DNA from: Trichomonas tenax | Taxonomy: Eukaryota > Parabasalia > Trichomonadida > Trichomonadidae | Direction: 5' to 3' | Assembly (NCBI GenBank): GCA_023091735.1 | Contig: JALKBU010001364.1 | Location: forward strand, 1-12,087 | Length of the DNA: 12,087 nucleotides | Shown: positions 1 through 8,937 of the stretch, piece by piece | Numbering within the stretch: the first letter of the stretch is position 1 | Layout: the number at the start of each line of letters is the position of its first letter | The notes under the pieces: model-generated | What the model was told of the DNA's origin: nothing | Databases searched by the model: none | Seen by the model: the letters and a program-made list of their open reading frames with translations, nothing else | Translations under genes and position numbers: made by a program

Positions 1-417
1 ACAGACTTCGAAACTTTGAAAGCGACATTAAAGGAAGAAATATTAAAGGAGCTTAGCTCCAAGACCGAAGGTCACGAACTCAAAGCAACAACGAAAACAA
101 GAAAGACGAAAAAGAATGAAAAAGATGGTGAAGGAGCAACGGAGGAAAAACCAGTTAAGCCTAAACGTAAGTGTACAGAAAAACAATTGGCTGCACTTGC
201 TGCAGGAAGACAGAAGAATCCGAGGTGGATCGCAAAAAGAATGAAGGAAGAAGAAAGGGCTAAAGCCCTTGAGGGACAAAGTCCCGAAGCCAAAAAGAAA
301 GAAGAGGAAAAGAAGAAAGAAAGAAGAGGAAGAAAAGAAATCAGAATAACCACTAAAATTATTTTTCAAAATTTCCTTACCCTCATTTCTTTTCGCTTTC
401 TTTTCTTAGTTAGTTAG
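1..417 (+). CDS. Lysine-rich basic protein, 3' part (5' end outside window)
   Basis: The frame is open from base 1 with no ATG near the edge (a TTG lies at 16), so this is the 3' part of a longer gene. It is rich in Lys, Glu and Arg with low-complexity stretches. Its best-defined piece is KRKCTEKQLAALAAGRQK, about residues 57-74 counting from base 1. From memory, short basic proteins with this kind of motif occur in Polinton-like elements, which fits the Maverick fragments nearby; a nucleic-acid-binding or core-protein role is only inference. The last 28 or so residues (after KKERRGRK) change to a hydrophobic, non-coding-like composition, and the stop codon TAG at 415-417 lies inside a TTAG microsatellite. 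A neighbouring frame reaches a TAA near 347 directly after the charged stretch. A frameshift in the purine tract (about 290-345) may therefore have extended the original C-terminus. Confidence 0.6.
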   Translation, partial: TDFETLKATLKEEILKELSSKTEGHELKATTKTRKTKKNEKDGEGATEEKPVKPKRKCTEKQLAALAAGRQKNPRWIAKRMKEEERAKALEGQSPEAKKKEEEKKKERRGRKEIRITTKIIFQNFLTLISFRFLFLVS

Positions 418-425
418 TTAGTTAG
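406..425. repeat. TTAG microsatellite, five copies
   Basis: Five perfect TTAG copies in tandem. The array supplies the stop codon (415-417) of the upstream lysine-rich reading frame. Confidence 0.9.
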
Positions 426-429
426 TCAT

Positions 430-599
430 AAATTATTTTCAAAACTGAATAAATTTTATAAAGTCAGGAATTCCAAAATTAATTTTAACGTTAATTTGTA
501 AGAAATTCAAAAATAAATTATTTTTAAAACTGAATAAATTTTATAAAGTCATAAGTTTTAAAATCAAAATTAACGTTAATTTGTAAGTAATTCAAAAAT
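430..599. repeat. 85-bp direct duplication with a palindrome in each copy
   Basis: Two adjacent copies, 430-514 and 515-599, offset by exactly 85 bp and differing by a few substitutions. Each copy carries the perfect 10-bp palindrome TTAACGTTAA (485-494 and 570-579) and the shared stretch ctgaataaattttataaagt. No open frame of note crosses it. It sits between the end of the lysine-rich gene and a GC-rich hairpin, so it could be the non-coding end region of a mobile element, but no terminal repeat partner is present in the window. Confidence 0.85.
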
Positions 600-662
600 T
601 TATTTTTTTATATGGGGGGACCCTAACTTGTAAAACTAATTCTGTCGTAAATATATTTAAAA

Positions 663-708
663 AGATGTTCGCAGAACTCGTGGCGAAGACACGAGGATGC
701 GAACATCT
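663..708. other. GC-rich two-stem hairpin
   Basis: Outer arms AGATGTTCGCA (663-673) and TGCGAACATCT (698-708) pair perfectly over 11 bp. Inner arms CTCGTG (677-682) and CACGAG (690-695) pair over 6 bp. An asymmetric internal loop (3 against 2 bases) separates the stems, and the apical loop is 7 bases (683-689). It is clearly richer in G and C than its surroundings. The 60 bases upstream include a G6 run followed by ACCC (about 615-623). It could be a small structured RNA, a 3'-end element, or the scar of a fold-back rearrangement; the sequence does not decide. Confidence 0.8.
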
Positions 709-710
709 AA

Positions 711-815
711 TTACTAACTATTGATGATAATGACGAAGTTTATTATGACAGAGATAATAGTTTCTTTCGTATTGAAGGCTCTACTGATCACATTTATAGA
801 GTGTTTTATTTTTGA
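711..815 (+). pseudogene. Short coding-like fragment, 3' end of an unrecognised gene
   Basis: Thirty-four open codons ending at TGA 813-815. The residues look like real protein (TIDDNDEVYYDRDNSFFRIE, then a segment ending in HIYRVFYF) rather than random AT-rich translation. There is no ATG, a TAA lies just upstream at 708-710, and the segment begins right after the hairpin, so the gene is truncated there. It converges on the - strand remnant whose stop is at 853-855. Not recognised; probably a piece of a mobile-element gene. Confidence 0.35.
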
Positions 816-852
816 AATATGGAGTTTTAATAAAAATATATTTAATTTCATT

Positions 853-1174
853 TTATATCTCTTCTCTGAAAGAAGCAAAGTAATTACTTATTTTTGCATG
901 TAATTTTGGAAGATGTTCTTTATAAATTAAAATAGTTGTTCCTCTTATATCATATTCAGAACCTGGCAATGTGTTTCTTACTATATCCTTTACATCTTCG
1001 TTTGGAGTCATTGCAACAGGTAAATTTTCGCGATAGAACCAACATTTATCGGTTTCTTCTTCCTTAATTCAATAAAATCATATCTGGATCTTCAACTTTT
1101 TCAGCATATATCATGTATTTATAGCTCTTTTCTTTATTTAATGGAACTGATCGAGTAATTAGAAACTTTAAACG
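853..1174 (-). pseudogene. Frameshifted remnant of an unrecognised gene
   Basis: Two - strand open segments join into one protein-like sequence with a single one-base frameshift. The first runs from 1174 down to a TAA at 1064-1066 and includes SYKYMIYAEK and EDPDMI. The second runs from 1068 down to the TAA at 853-855 and includes FYRENLPVAMTPNEDVKDIV and PKLHAKISNYFASFREEI. Together they give about 107 residues without a start codon. The composition is charged and coding-like, with no recognisable family motif. The 5' end abuts or slightly overlaps the beginning of the oppositely oriented polymerase fragment, which marks a rearrangement junction at about 1159-1174. Probably a decayed Maverick gene, judged only from its neighbours. 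Confidence 0.55.
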
Positions 1175-1803
1175 GATCTAATAAAGTTATATTTAAATTA
1201 CAAAAATCGATAGTTAGACATTTTAACTTTTGTCCATTAGGTGTTAATATCTTATCTATGTCTAAGATAATTATGAATGAAGTGTTTTGTACAGCTGAAG
1301 ATTTAGGTTTAAGTATTTTCTATCAAGATAGCTTACATATGTTTAATAAAGATATCGATATACTTGCTGAAAAATTTAAGAAACGTTATAACAGAGAATT
1401 AATAGGTAAAAACCTTGGACAAATCCATAGTGATTTTGCTGAAATAACACCAGGTATATCATCATTAGCATATAAATCGATATTTGATGGTATTAAAACA
1501 TATATAGATCAATTAACAAATAAAAATAATGAAATAGCATTCCATTGTAGAATGAAAGGTATTAAGCAAGATGTTATAGCTATAGTATTTGAGTTAAATA
1601 TAATGAAAATAAGATGTTATTTGAATCTATTGGTAATTGTGATAAAGATAGTGAATTTAGTATTATGAAATTATATGAGAGATTATATAATGGTGATGAA
1701 ATCGAATTTGATTTATGTAAATCTATAAATCCATGTTTTGAAATTACATTTGATTTAAACAGTTGTTACTAGACACTCATTCATTAGAAAATTAAAATTC
1801 TAA
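1159..1803 (+). pseudogene. polB: Maverick/Polinton-type DNA polymerase B, C-terminal remnant
   Basis: This is the C-terminal part of a protein-primed-type family B polymerase (DNA_pol_B_2), the replicative enzyme of Maverick/Polinton elements. Frame 1 is open from 1159 to the TGA at 1666-1668. It shows SIVRHFNFCPLGVNILSMSK, then the region that should hold motif C (YxDTDS), then RYNRELIGKNLGQIHSDFAE and RMKGIKQDV. At 1321-1332 the protein reads YQDS rather than YxDTDS, so two residues including a catalytic aspartate are missing (in-frame 6-bp deletion). Homology moves to the third frame at about 1605-1614 (FSIMKLYERLYNG, EIEFDLCKSINPCF) and back to frame 1 at about 1758, ending in SFIRKLKF with stop 1801-1803. 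The N-terminal and central polymerase domains are absent. It cannot encode an active enzyme. Confidence 0.85.
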
Positions 1804-1836
1804 ACATCAAGTCTGATCTTATTAGTAAACATTTTA

Positions 1837-2367
1837 ATGTTTGACGCGTGGCCAATGGCCGCAGCCCCGTTAATGGGTCCTGCAAATTACATTCGCGTTT
1901 ATTTTTATTTAAACAATGACGTTAAGACAAATACCATTAAATGCTTTATTCACATCTGATGATAGATATTCATACAGAGATAAGAATAAATTAAATCGTA
2001 TACCATATGTTGAAATAGATGATAAATATACTTTATTCAGTTCTAATGGATTTCCTCTTATAAATATTGAATATAATGATGGTATTTTGATTAGACCAGT
2101 AAATTTGAATATTGATGATGATGAAAATTACTTCGAAAGAGATTGTAGATGTTATAAGATACCTAATATTGATAGATTATCTTATATATATTGGTGGCGT
2201 GCTAGAGACTTTTAAAAACAAATTATTTTGTCTATATATAGATTCGTCGCTATATATTATTTGTCTATACTCACACACTATGTGGAAATACTAGTTTTAC
2301 TGGCTGGTCTAGTACTGATTATATTCCTCCTTATCTCGCTGTTGTTGCATGGATTAGAATTGCATAA
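1837..2367 (+). pseudogene. Decayed mobile-element gene of about 175 codons, function unknown
   Basis: An ATG at 1837 lies 33 bp after the polymerase stop and opens a GC-richer start (MFDAWPMAAAPLMGPANYIR, then VYFYLNN) in frame 1, which stops at 1957-1959. Coding-like sequence moves to frame 2. There the longest open stretch is 1916-2215 (99 codons), with RIPYVEIDDKYTLFSSNGFP and YIYWWRARD. It then appears to pass through frame 3 (2215-2275, FKNKLFCLYIDSS) and return to frame 1 for NTSFTGWSSTDYIPPYLAVV, then AWIRIA, with the stop at 2365-2367. The continuity suggests one gene with about three frameshifts; alternatively 1916-2215 is an independent 99-residue gene starting at ATG 1916. I do not recognise the family. 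Its position directly after polB, on the same strand, suggests a Maverick gene. Confidence 0.5.
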
Positions 2368-2397
2368 GAAATAAATCTAATTCTAAAATAATATATT

Positions 2398-2739
2398 ATG
2401 TTTGCTGGTATATACAGGAGGGACTTGTGGGCACTTGAGTGAGGTGATTCGCTCTATATATGCGACAAGTGATGTGATTCATTAAGTGATGTCATTTATT
2501 GATTTCCCTCTATATATTAGACGGTGAAACAATTAATGATGCCGACTTTGTCCGCATTTCTCACAATGTGTCGGGAGCCTTGTACTCGCAGAGGACAAGG
2601 ACCACGCACATTGTTATACTTCGCTATTTCCATGATCTTACTGCCAAATCAAATATTATCGCATTAAAGCGATTAAAATATCACAAAAATTATTTGTTTT
2701 GATGCTACAGTATGGTGGGACACACTAGTTATTGATTAA
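2398..2739 (+). pseudogene. Coding-like remnant with several frame changes, unrecognised
   Basis: An ATG at 2398, 30 bp after the previous gene, starts MFAGIYRRDLWALE and stops at 2440-2442. Further coding-like pieces follow in other frames. The longest is 2499-2702 (no ATG; a TTG at 2499), containing NDADFVRISHNVSGALYSQR and HIVILRYFHDLTAKS. A last piece, FDATVWWDTLVID, occupies 2698-2739. The 2520-2640 stretch is noticeably richer in G and C than its surroundings. This is probably one more broken mobile-element gene; no family motif is certain. Confidence 0.35.
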
Positions 2740-2801
2740 AAATTAGATATAATTTTCATTTTATAGCATCGAATCTCCATGATGAAGTTGTGGAACCGTG
2801 A

Positions 2802-2897
2802 GTTTATATTTATTACGAATGCCCAATTCAAAAAGATAAATATTTTGGAACTATTTTTGTTTATCATATAGAAAAACCGTTAAGTATTCATTCATAA
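2802..2897 (+). other. Weak coding-like stretch before the repeat array
   Basis: Thirty-one open codons between two stops, without an ATG, reading IYYECPIQKDKYFGTIFVYH near the start and ending in EKPLSIHS. It may be a last scrap of the left-flank gene debris. Nothing else is seen between 2740 and 2915, where homology to the ankyrin cassettes begins. Confidence 0.2.
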
Positions 2898-2914
2898 ACA
2901 CATTTCAATTTTAA

Positions 2915-2971
2915 ATATTGAACAATTTCGAGAGAATTCATTTCGATTGCTATTGATAAAGGGGATTTATA
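2915..2971 (-). pseudogene. Ankyrin cassette 0, truncated
   Basis: The first 19 codons of the cassette (read on -: YKSPLSIAIEMNSLEIVQY) are present and uninterrupted. The GADVN half is missing, and the sequence beyond 2915 is unrelated. This marks the left breakpoint of the array; four 37-bp steps separate it from cassette 1. Confidence 0.85.
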
Positions 2972-3107
2972 TCATAATGATGATAAAATGTGAATGATTG
3001 ATGTCATATCATATTGATGATAAAATGTGAATGATTGATGTCATATTATAATGATGATAAAATATGAATGATTGATGTGATATCATAATGATGATAAAAT
3101 GTGAATG

Positions 3108-3206
3108 ATTGATTAGTTTCATATTGACATCGGCTCCATGTTCAACTAGATATTGAACAATTTCGAGAGAATTCATTTCAATTGCTATTGATAAAGGGGA
3201 TTTATA
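3108..3206 (-). repeat. Ankyrin cassette 1
   Basis: 33 open codons on the - strand, from YKSPLSIAIEMNSLEIVQYL to VEHGADVNMKLIN. Matches the ankyrin-repeat pattern: PL in the first helix, IVQYLVEHGADVN in the second helix and turn. It is part of a 346-bp duplication shared with cassette 2. Confidence 0.9.
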
Positions 3207-3453
3207 TCATAATGATGATAAAATGTGAAATGTTGATGTCATATCATAATGATGATAAAATGTGAATGATTGATTCCATATTATAAAGATGATAAAATGT
3301 GATTGATTGATGTAATATCATAATGATGATAAAATGTGAATGATTGATTTCATATCATATTGATGATAAAATGTGAATGATTGATGTCATATTATAATGA
3401 TGATAAAATATGAATGATTGATGCGATATCATAATGATGATAAAATGTGAATG

Positions 3454-3552
3454 ATTGATTAGTTTCATATTGACATCGGCTCCATGTTCAACTAGATATT
3501 GAACAATTTCGAGAGAATTCATTTCAATTGCTATTGATAAAGGGGATTTATA
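3454..3552 (-). repeat. Ankyrin cassette 2
   Basis: Same protein as cassette 1, with nearly identical DNA and flanking units (offset 346 bp), indicating a recent segmental duplication. Confidence 0.9.
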
Positions 3553-3947
3553 TCATAATGATGATAAAATGTGAAATGTTGATGTCATATCATAATGATG
3601 ATAAAATGTGAATGATTGATTCCATATTATAAAGATGATAAAATGTGAATGATTGATGCGACATTATAATGATGATAAAATGTGAATGATTGATTTCATA
3701 TTATAAAGATGATAAAATGTGAATGATTGATTTCATATTATAAAGATGATAAAATGTGAATGATTGATTTCATATCATAACGATGATAAAATGTGAATGA
3801 TTGATGCGATATCAAAATGATGATAAAATGTGAATGATTGATTTCATATCATAATGATGATAAAATGTGAATGATTGATGTAATATCATAATGATGATAA
3901 AATGTGAATGATTGATGTAATATCATAATGATGATAAAATGTGAATG

Positions 3948-4046
3948 ATTGATTAGTTTCATATTGACATCGGCTCCATGTTCAACTAGATATTGAACAA
4001 TTTCAAGTGATTTCTTTTCAATTGCAATCGATAATGGGGATTTATA
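3948..4046 (-). repeat. Ankyrin cassette 3
   Basis: 33 open codons. Differs from cassettes 1-2 by synonymous changes (for example TCG ATT for TCA ATA in the SI pair of LSIA) and by EKKSLEI in place of EMNSLEI. Confidence 0.9.
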
Positions 4047-4367
4047 TCATAATGATGACAAAATGTGAATGATTGATGTAATATCATAATGATGATAAAA
4101 TGTGAATGATTGATTTCATATCATAATGATGATAAAATGTGAATGATTGATGTCATATCATAATGATGATAAAATGTGAATGATTGATGTAACATTATAA
4201 TGATGATAAAATGTGAATGATTGATGTAATATCATAATGATGATAAAATGTGAATGATTGATGCCATATTATAATGATGATAAAATGTGAATGATTGATT
4301 TCATATCATAATGATGATAAAATGTGAATGACTGATGTAATATCATAATGATGATAAAATGTGAATG

Positions 4368-4466
4368 ATTGATTAGTTTCATATTGACATCGGCTCCATG
4401 TTCAACTAGATATTGAACAATTTCAAGTGATTTAATTTCAATTGCTATTGATAATGGGGATTGATA
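4368..4466 (-). repeat. Ankyrin cassette 4
   Basis: 33 open codons. The start reads YQSPLSIA (Lys to Gln) and the helix reads EIKSLEI. This cassette and the nine units after it are a diverged copy of cassette 6 and its nine units, offset 1099 bp. Confidence 0.9.
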
Positions 4467-4787
4467 TCATATTGATGATAAAATGTGAATGATTGATGTA
4501 ATATCATAATGATGATAAAATGTGAATAATTGATGTAATATCATAATGATGATAAAATGTCAATGATTGATGCGATATTATAATGATGATAAAATGTGAA
4601 TGATTGATGTCATATCATAATGATGATAAAATGTGAATGATGGATGTCATATAATATTGAGGATAAAATGTGAATGATTGATGCCATATTATAATGATGA
4701 TAAAATGTGAATGATTGATGTAATATCATAATGATGATAAAATGTGAATGATTGATGTAATATCATAATGATGATAAAATGTGAATG

Positions 4788-4886
4788 ATTGATTAGTTTC
4801 ATATTGACATCGGCTCCATGTTCAACTAGATATTGAATAATTTCAAGTGATTTCATTTCAATTGCAATCGATAATGGGGATTTATA
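4788..4886 (-). repeat. Ankyrin cassette 5, inside the longest open frame of the array
   Basis: 33 open codons reading EMKSLEIIQYLVEHGADVN. Because the junction unit carries ataat instead of atcat, the - strand frame stays open from an ATG at 5075 down to 4689: 128 codons that read three-unit translations on both sides of one ankyrin repeat. Whether this frame is translated is unknown. It has the same composition as the surrounding array and no separate promoter is seen. Confidence 0.85.
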
Positions 4887-5466
4887 TAATAATGATGATA
4901 AAATGTGAATGATTGATGTGATATCATAATGATGATAAAATGTGAATGATTGATGCGATATCATAATGATGATAAAATGAAAATGATAAATGTCATATAA
5001 TATTGATGATAAAATGTGAATGATTGATGTGATATCATAATGATGATAAAATGTGAATGATTGATGTAATATCATAATGATGATAAAATGTGATTGATTG
5101 ATGTCATATCATAATGATGATAAAATATGAATGATTGATGTGATATTATAATGATAGTAAAATGTGAATGATTGATGTAATATTATAATGATAATAAAAT
5201 GTGAATAATTGATGTCATATCATAATGATGATAAAATGTGAATGATTGATGTAATAAAATAATGATGATAAAATGTGAATGATTGATGTCATATCATAAC
5301 GATGATAAAATGTGAATGATTGATGTAATATCATAATGATGATAAAATGTGAATGATTGATTTCATATCATAATGATGATAAAATGTGAATGATTGATGT
5401 AATATCATAATGATGATAAAATGTGAATGATTGATGTAATATCATAATGATGATAAAATGTGAATG

Positions 5467-5565
5467 ATTGATTAGTTTCATATTGACATCGGCTCCATGT
5501 TCAACTAGATATTGAACAATTTCAAGTGATTTAATTTCAATTGCTATTGAAAATGGGGATTTATA
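5467..5565 (-). repeat. Ankyrin cassette 6
   Basis: 33 open codons, with SPFSIAIEIKSLEI (Leu to Phe). It is followed by nine units that include the rare variant taatattgaggat at 5751, also found at 4652 after cassette 4. Confidence 0.9.
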
Positions 5566-5886
5566 TCATAATGATGATAAAATGAAGATGATTGATGTAA
5601 TATCATAATGATGATAAAATGTGAATGATTGATGTAATATCATAATGATGATAAATTGTGAATGATTGATGCGATATCATAATGATGATAAAATTTGAAT
5701 GATTAATGTCATATCATATTGATAATAAAATGTGAATGATGGATGTCATATAATATTGAGGATAAAATGTGAATGATTGATGCGATATCATAATGATGAT
5801 AAAATGTGAATGATTGATGTGATATCATAATGATGATAAAATGGGAATGATTGATGCGATATCAAAATAATAATTAAATGTTAATG

Positions 5887-5985
5887 ATTGATTAGTTTCA
5901 TATTGACATCGGCACCATGTTCGACAAGATATTGAACAATTTCAAGTGAATTCATTTCAATTGCAATCGATAATGGGGATTTATA
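5887..5985 (-). repeat. Ankyrin cassette 7
   Basis: 33 open codons, EMNSLEIVQYLVEHGADVNMK. It is the first cassette from the left with the CTT GTC spelling of Leu-Val and GGT GCC for Gly-Ala, the codon usage of the right-hand cassettes. Confidence 0.9.
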
Positions 5986-6417
5986 TCATAATGATGATAA
6001 AATGTGAATGATTGATGTCATATCATAATAATGATAAAATGTGAATGATTGATGTAATATCATAATGATGATAAAATGTGAATGATTGATGTAATATCAT
6101 AATGATGATAAAATGTGAATGATTGATGTAATATCATAATGATGATAAAATGTGAATGATTGATGTAATATCATAATAATGATAAAATGTGAATGATTGA
6201 TGCGATATCATAATGATGATAAAATGAAGATGATTGATTTCATATTATAAAGATGATAAAATGTGAATGATTGATGCGATATCATAATGATGATAAAATG
6301 TGAATGATTGATGCAATATCATAATGATGATAAAATGTGAATGATTGATGTAATATCATAATGATGATAAAATATGAATGATTGATGCGATATCATAATG
6401 ATGATAAAATGTGAATG

Positions 6418-6516
6418 ATTGATTAGTTTCATATTGACATCGGCTCCATGTTCGACAAGATATTGAACAATTCCAAGTGAATTCATTTCAATTGCAATCG
6501 ATAATGGGGATTTATA
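6418..6516 (-). repeat. Ankyrin cassette 8
   Basis: 33 open codons. Reads NSLGIVQYLVEHG, a Glu to Gly change in the second helix; otherwise like cassette 7. Confidence 0.9.
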
Positions 6517-6874
6517 TCATAATGATGATAAAATGTGAATGATTGATGTCATATCATAATGATGATAAAATGTGAATGATTGATGTCATATCATAATAAT
6601 GATAAAATGTGAATGATTGATGTCATATCATATTGATGATAAAATGTGAATGATTGATGTGATATCATAATGATGATAAAATGTGAATGATTAATGTAAT
6701 ATCATAATGATGATAAAATGAAGATGATTGATTTCATATCATAATGATGATAAAATGTGATTGATTGATGTCATATTATAATGATGATAAAATGTGAATG
6801 ATTGATGTAATATCATAATGATGATAAAATGTGAATAATTGATGTCATATTATAATAAAGATTAAATGTGAATG

Positions 6875-6973
6875 ATTGATTAGTTTCATATTGACATCGG
6901 CACCATGTTCAACTAGATATTGAACAATTTGAAGTGATTTCATTTTAATTGCTATTGATAATGGGGATTTATA
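6875..6973 (-). repeat. Ankyrin cassette 9
   Basis: 33 open codons. Reads IKMKSLQIVQYLVEHG, with two Glu positions replaced (Lys and Gln). It mixes left-type (CTA GTT) and right-type (GGT GCC) codon spellings, as expected from recombination between cassettes. Confidence 0.9.
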
Positions 6974-7368
6974 TAATAATGATGATAAAATAAAGATGAT
7001 TGATGTCATATCATAATAATGATAAAATGTGAATGATTGATTTCATATCATAATGATGATAAAATCTGAATGATTGATTTTATATCATAATGATGATAAA
7101 ATGTGAATGATTGATGTGATATCATAATGATGATAAAATGTGAATGATTGATGTCATATCATAATGATGATAAAATATGAATGATTGATGTCATATCATA
7201 AAGATGATAAAATGTGAATGATTGATGTAATATCATAATGATGATAAAATATGAATGATTGATGTAATCTCATAATGATGATAAAATGTGAATGATTGAT
7301 GTGATATCATAATGATGGTAAAATGTGAATGATTGATGTAATATCATAATGATGATAAAATGTGAATG

Positions 7369-7467
7369 ATTGATTAGTTTCATATTGACATCGGCACCAT
7401 GCTCGACAAGATATTGAACAATTTCGAGTGATTTAATTTCAACTGCAATTGATAATGGGGATTTATA
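7369..7467 (-). repeat. Ankyrin cassette 10
   Basis: 33 open codons, SIAVEIKSLEIVQYLVEHG. The body matches the right-hand group, but the end still reads DVNMKLIN like the left group, making it a hybrid or intermediate form. Confidence 0.9.
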
Positions 7468-8010
7468 TCATAATGATGATAAAATGAAGATGATTGATGT
7501 GATATCATAATGATGATAAAATGTGAATGATTGATGTAATATCATAATGATGATAAAATGTGAATGATTGATGTAATATCATATTGATAATAAAATGTGA
7601 ATGATTGATTTCATATCATAATGATGATAAAATGTGAATGATTGATGCCATATCATAATGATGATAAAATGTGAATGATTGATGTGATATCATAATGATG
7701 ATAAAATGTGAATAATTGATGTAATATCATAATGATGATAAAATGTGAATGATTGATTTCATATCATAATGATGATAAAATATGAATGATTGATGTCATA
7801 TCATAATGATGATAAAATGTGAATGATTGATTTCATATCATAATGATTATAAAATGTGAATGATTGATTCCATATTATAATGATGATAAAATATGAATGA
7901 TTGATGTCATATCATAATGATGATAAAATGTGAATGATTGATGTGATATCATAATGATGATAAAATGTGAATGATTGATGTGATATCATAATGATGATAA
8001 AATGATATTG

Positions 8011-8109
8011 ATTTATTACTTTCACGTTAACATCGGCACCATGCTCGACAAGATATTGAACAATTTCGAGTGATTTAATTTCAACTGCAATTGATAATGG
8101 GGGTTTATA
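8011..8109 (-). repeat. Ankyrin cassette 11
   Basis: 33 open codons, YKPPLSIAVEIKSLEI to GADVNVKVIN. First of the four right-group cassettes with the cacgttaacatcggcacc spelling. Confidence 0.9.
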
Positions 8110-8282
8110 TCATAATGATGATAAAATGTGGATGATTGATGTCATATCATAATGATGATAAAATGTGAATGATTGATGTAATATTATAATGATGATAAAA
8201 TGTGAATGATTGATTTCATATCATAATGATGATAAAATGTGAATGATTGATGTCATATTATAATGATGATAAAATGAGATTG

Positions 8283-8381
8283 ATTTATTACTTTCACGTT
8301 AACATCGGCACCATGCTCGACAAGACAGTGAATAATTTCGAGTGATTTAATTTCAACTGCAATTGATAATGGGGGTTTATA
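8283..8381 (-). repeat. Ankyrin cassette 12
   Basis: 33 open codons. Reads SLEIIHCLVEHGADVN (two or three changes in the second helix). With its flanking units it lies in a 68-codon - strand open frame, 8459 down to 8253. Confidence 0.9.
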
Positions 8382-8628
8382 TAATAATGATGATAAAATG
8401 TGAATGATTGATGTAATATCATAATGATAATAAAATGTGAATGATTGATGTAATATCATAATGATGATAAAATGAAGATGATTGATGTAATATCATAATG
8501 ATGATAAAATGTGAATGATTGATGCGATATCATAATGATGATAAAATGTGAATGATTGATGTCATATCATAATGATGATAAAATGTGAATGATTGATGTC
8601 ATATTATAATGATGATAAAATGAGATTG

Positions 8629-8727
8629 ATTTATTACTTTCACGTTAACATCGGCACCATGCTCGACAAGATATTGAACAATTTCGAGTGATTTAATTTC
8701 AACTGCAATCGATAATGGGGATTTATA
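8629..8727 (-). repeat. Ankyrin cassette 13
   Basis: 33 open codons, YKSPLSIAVEIKSLEI to DVNVKVIN. Cassettes 12, 13 and 14 share an identical junction unit carrying aaaatgagattgatttatta, so they multiplied as a block. Confidence 0.9.
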
Positions 8728-8937
8728 TCATAATGATGATAAAATGTGAATGATTGATGTAATAAAATAATGATGATAAAATGTGAATGATTGATGCCAT
8801 ATCATAATGATGATAAAATGTGAATGATTGATGTCATATCATAACGATGATAAAATGTGAATGATTGATGTCATATCATAATGATGATAAAATGTGAATG
8901 ATTGATGTCATATTATAATGATGATAAAATGAGATTG

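Larger units (their letters stand above)
3009..3666. repeat. 346-bp segmental duplication inside the array
   Basis: Units before and after cassette 1 (3009 to about 3320) match those around cassette 2 (3355 to about 3666) at a constant 346-bp offset. The match includes the rare unit reading gtgaaatgttgatgtcata at both sites and the adjoining gattccata and ttataaagatg variants. This shows higher-order amplification of a cassette plus seven units. Confidence 0.8.

Noticed and set aside
43..369. Two - strand open frames antisense to the lysine-rich gene
   Set aside because: They are Phe/Ser/Leu-rich mirror images of the purine-rich Lys/Glu coding strand.
406..425. Telomere-like TTAG repeat
   Set aside because: Only five copies, internal, with genes on both sides. 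An ordinary microsatellite.
721..903. 60-codon + strand open frame
   Set aside because: It overlaps the opposite-strand remnant and the better + frame at 711-815. Its composition is typical of chance AT-rich translation.
2499..2702. Copia-type RNase H tail (RTRTTHIVILRYFHDL resembles RTKHIDIRYHF)
   Set aside because: The similarity is short and loose, no other retroelement motif is nearby, and the spacing does not fit. Left as unrecognised.
4689..5075. 128-codon - strand open frame as an independent gene
   Set aside because: It exists because junction unit variants happen to lack the usual stop. Most of it is minisatellite translation. Recorded under ankyrin cassette 5 instead.
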